Assembly: GCA_025354615.1 (NCBI GenBank)
Contig: JANXMO010000044.1
Span: 1-6,563, forward strand
DNA length: 6,563 nt
Source of the DNA: Burkholderiales bacterium
GTDB lineage: Bacteria; Pseudomonadota; Gammaproteobacteria; Burkholderiales; Burkholderiaceae_C
Direction of reading: 5' to 3'
The translations under genes were made by a program, and so were the position numbers. The notes beneath the pieces were generated by a model. That model saw nothing but the letters and a program-made list of their open reading frames with translations, ran no database searches and was not told the origin of the DNA. Positions 5,553 to 6,563 of the stretch are shown here, piece after piece; position 1 is the stretch's first letter, and each line of letters opens with the position of its first letter.

Positions 5553-6563
5553 ATGAAAAAAAATAACAGCAACCTGCTGGCGCGTCGCGCTTTTTTACGC
5601 CGGGCAGGTCACCTCGGCATGATGGGCGCGGCAGCGCCTTGGGCGATGAACCTGGCCGCGATGAGTGAAGCCGCCGCTGCTGGCGCTGACGACTATAAAG
5701 CGCTGATCTGTATTTTCTTGCTGGGCGGAAACGATTACGCCAGTACGCTCGTGCCGTTTGATGCCATGAATTACTCGCGCTACGCCGCCATCCGGACGAA
5801 CATCGCAACGCCACAGGCCGGCCTCACTGCCACTGTGCTCAATCCAATCAAGCCCTTGCCAAATGGCATGCAACTGGCGCTGGCGCCGCAGATGGGCCGC
5901 TTGAAAAATCTGTTCGACAACGGCAAGCTGGCCGTTCAGCTGAACGTCGGGACACTCGTGCAGCCCACCACGCCCGAGCAGTTCACTGGTCAGTCTGTCT
6001 TACTGCCACCGAAACTGTTTTCGCATAACGACCAGCAATCGCTTTGGCAAACCTCCAAGCCCGAAGGCGCCACCAATGGATGGGGCGGACGGATGAGCGA
6101 TTTGATTCCGTCATCGAACTCCAATTCTTCGTTTGCTTGCATGTCCTTGGCAGGCAATAGCGTTTACTTATCAGGCGAGCGCAACTCATGCCAAATCACA
6201 CCGCAAGGTTCGGTCGCGATTGCCAGCATCAAACGCGGGATTTACAGTTTTCCGGGCACGGCTGCCGCGCTGCAGAGCCTCATCACGCAGCCCAGCGATC
6301 ACATATTGCAAAACGAATTCGTTCGAATCACAAAAAGTTCGATCGGCAATGAGGGGCAGATCAACAGCGCCTTATCGCAATCCATGCTCAATACCAGTTT
6401 CAACGAGGGCAATCCCTTGGCGGCGCAATTGAAAACCGTGGCCCGGTTGATCGGCGCGCGCAATACGCTGGGCGTCAAGCGACAGGTATTCATGGTCAGC
6501 ATGGCCGGCTTCGATGTGCACGACGATTTGGTAACCAGGCAGCCCGCCTTGCTCGGTGCGCTG
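5553..6563 (+). CDS. DUF1501 family protein with twin-arginine signal (C-terminus cut by window edge)
   Basis: 337 residues are visible and the frame is open at the window end. The N-terminus has a Tat-type signal: ARRAFLRRAG at 10-19 (twin arginine R11-R12 followed by x-F-L), a hydrophobic stretch with GMMGAAAPWAMNLAAM, and an alanine-rich cleavage region at about 39-45. This implies folding, often cofactor or metal loading, before export to the periplasm. The DUF1501 domain begins with ICIFLLGGNDYASTLVPFD (GGND at 58-61), continues with FSHNDQQSLWQ at 156-166, and reaches GFDVHDD at 319-325. These conserved Asp/His motifs are consistent with the metal site of the alkaline-phosphatase-like superfamily, to which I recall the family being assigned; substrate and activity are unknown. 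It is 10 bases downstream of the DUF1800 gene with its own GAGGA site, so the two should be co-expressed. Eight adenines directly follow the start ATG. Confidence 0.92.
   Translation, partial: MKKNNSNLLARRAFLRRAGHLGMMGAAAPWAMNLAAMSEAAAAGADDYKALICIFLLGGNDYASTLVPFDAMNYSRYAAIRTNIATPQAGLTATVLNPIKPLPNGMQLALAPQMGRLKNLFDNGKLAVQLNVGTLVQPTTPEQFTGQSVLLPPKLFSHNDQQSLWQTSKPEGATNGWGGRMSDLIPSSNSNSSFACMSLAGNSVYLSGERNSCQITPQGSVAIASIKRGIYSFPGTAAALQSLITQPSDHILQNEFVRITKSSIGNEGQINSALSQSMLNTSFNEGNPLAAQLKTVARLIGARNTLGVKRQVFMVSMAGFDVHDDLVTRQPALLGAL

Noticed and set aside
1..6563. CRISPR arrays, tRNA or rRNA genes, insertion sequences
   Set aside because: No regularly spaced repeats, no tRNA-like cloverleaf or rRNA signature, and no transposase frame were seen on either strand.

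Overview
The window looks like part of a high-GC betaproteobacterial chromosome, probably Burkholderiales and possibly Comamonadaceae. This is an inference from the style of the proteins and from the remembered gene neighbourhood (NDUFA9-like SDR, Slt-type transglycosylase, 5-formyltetrahydrofolate cyclo-ligase). No search was run. All four main genes are readable, and the two at the ends of the window are cut by its edges.

Left half (about 1-3476): ordinary, very GC-rich, tightly packed housekeeping DNA. A minus-strand pair encodes a secreted Slt70-type soluble lytic murein transglycosylase (815-2890) followed 43 bases downstream by an NAD(P)-binding epimerase/NDUFA9-like protein (1-771, C-terminus outside the window). 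Starting only 28 bases away and divergently is a 5-formyltetrahydrofolate cyclo-ligase gene on the plus strand (2919-3476).

Middle (3477 to about 3727): a visibly AT-richer intergenic stretch with no clear terminator or promoter. It contains a 9-bp direct repeat and a 22-codon reading frame (3636-3704) whose product looks like the start of a lipoprotein signal peptide.

Right half (about 3701-6563): a two-gene plus-strand operon, a DUF1800 protein with a lipobox followed 10 bases later by a DUF1501 protein with a twin-arginine signal (truncated by the window end). Both products are predicted to leave the cytoplasm. The pairing recurs in many bacteria, but I know of no settled biochemical function. 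DUF1501 shows conserved Asp/His motifs compatible with a metal-dependent, alkaline-phosphatase-like fold. This block has lower GC than the left half, so it may have a different origin.

The most interesting features are around the 5' end of the DUF1800 gene. (1) A perfect 15-bp inverted repeat with a 4-base loop lies in the linker coding sequence (3916-3949). (2) Ten bases of one arm recur at 3695-3704, exactly across the overlap between the 22-codon frame and the main frame. (3) The lipobox of the DUF1800 protein has no basic n-region in its own frame, whereas the upstream short frame supplies exactly such an n-region. This suggests that about 130 bp were inserted into, or rearranged within, a once continuous signal peptide, or less likely that the arrangement is regulatory.
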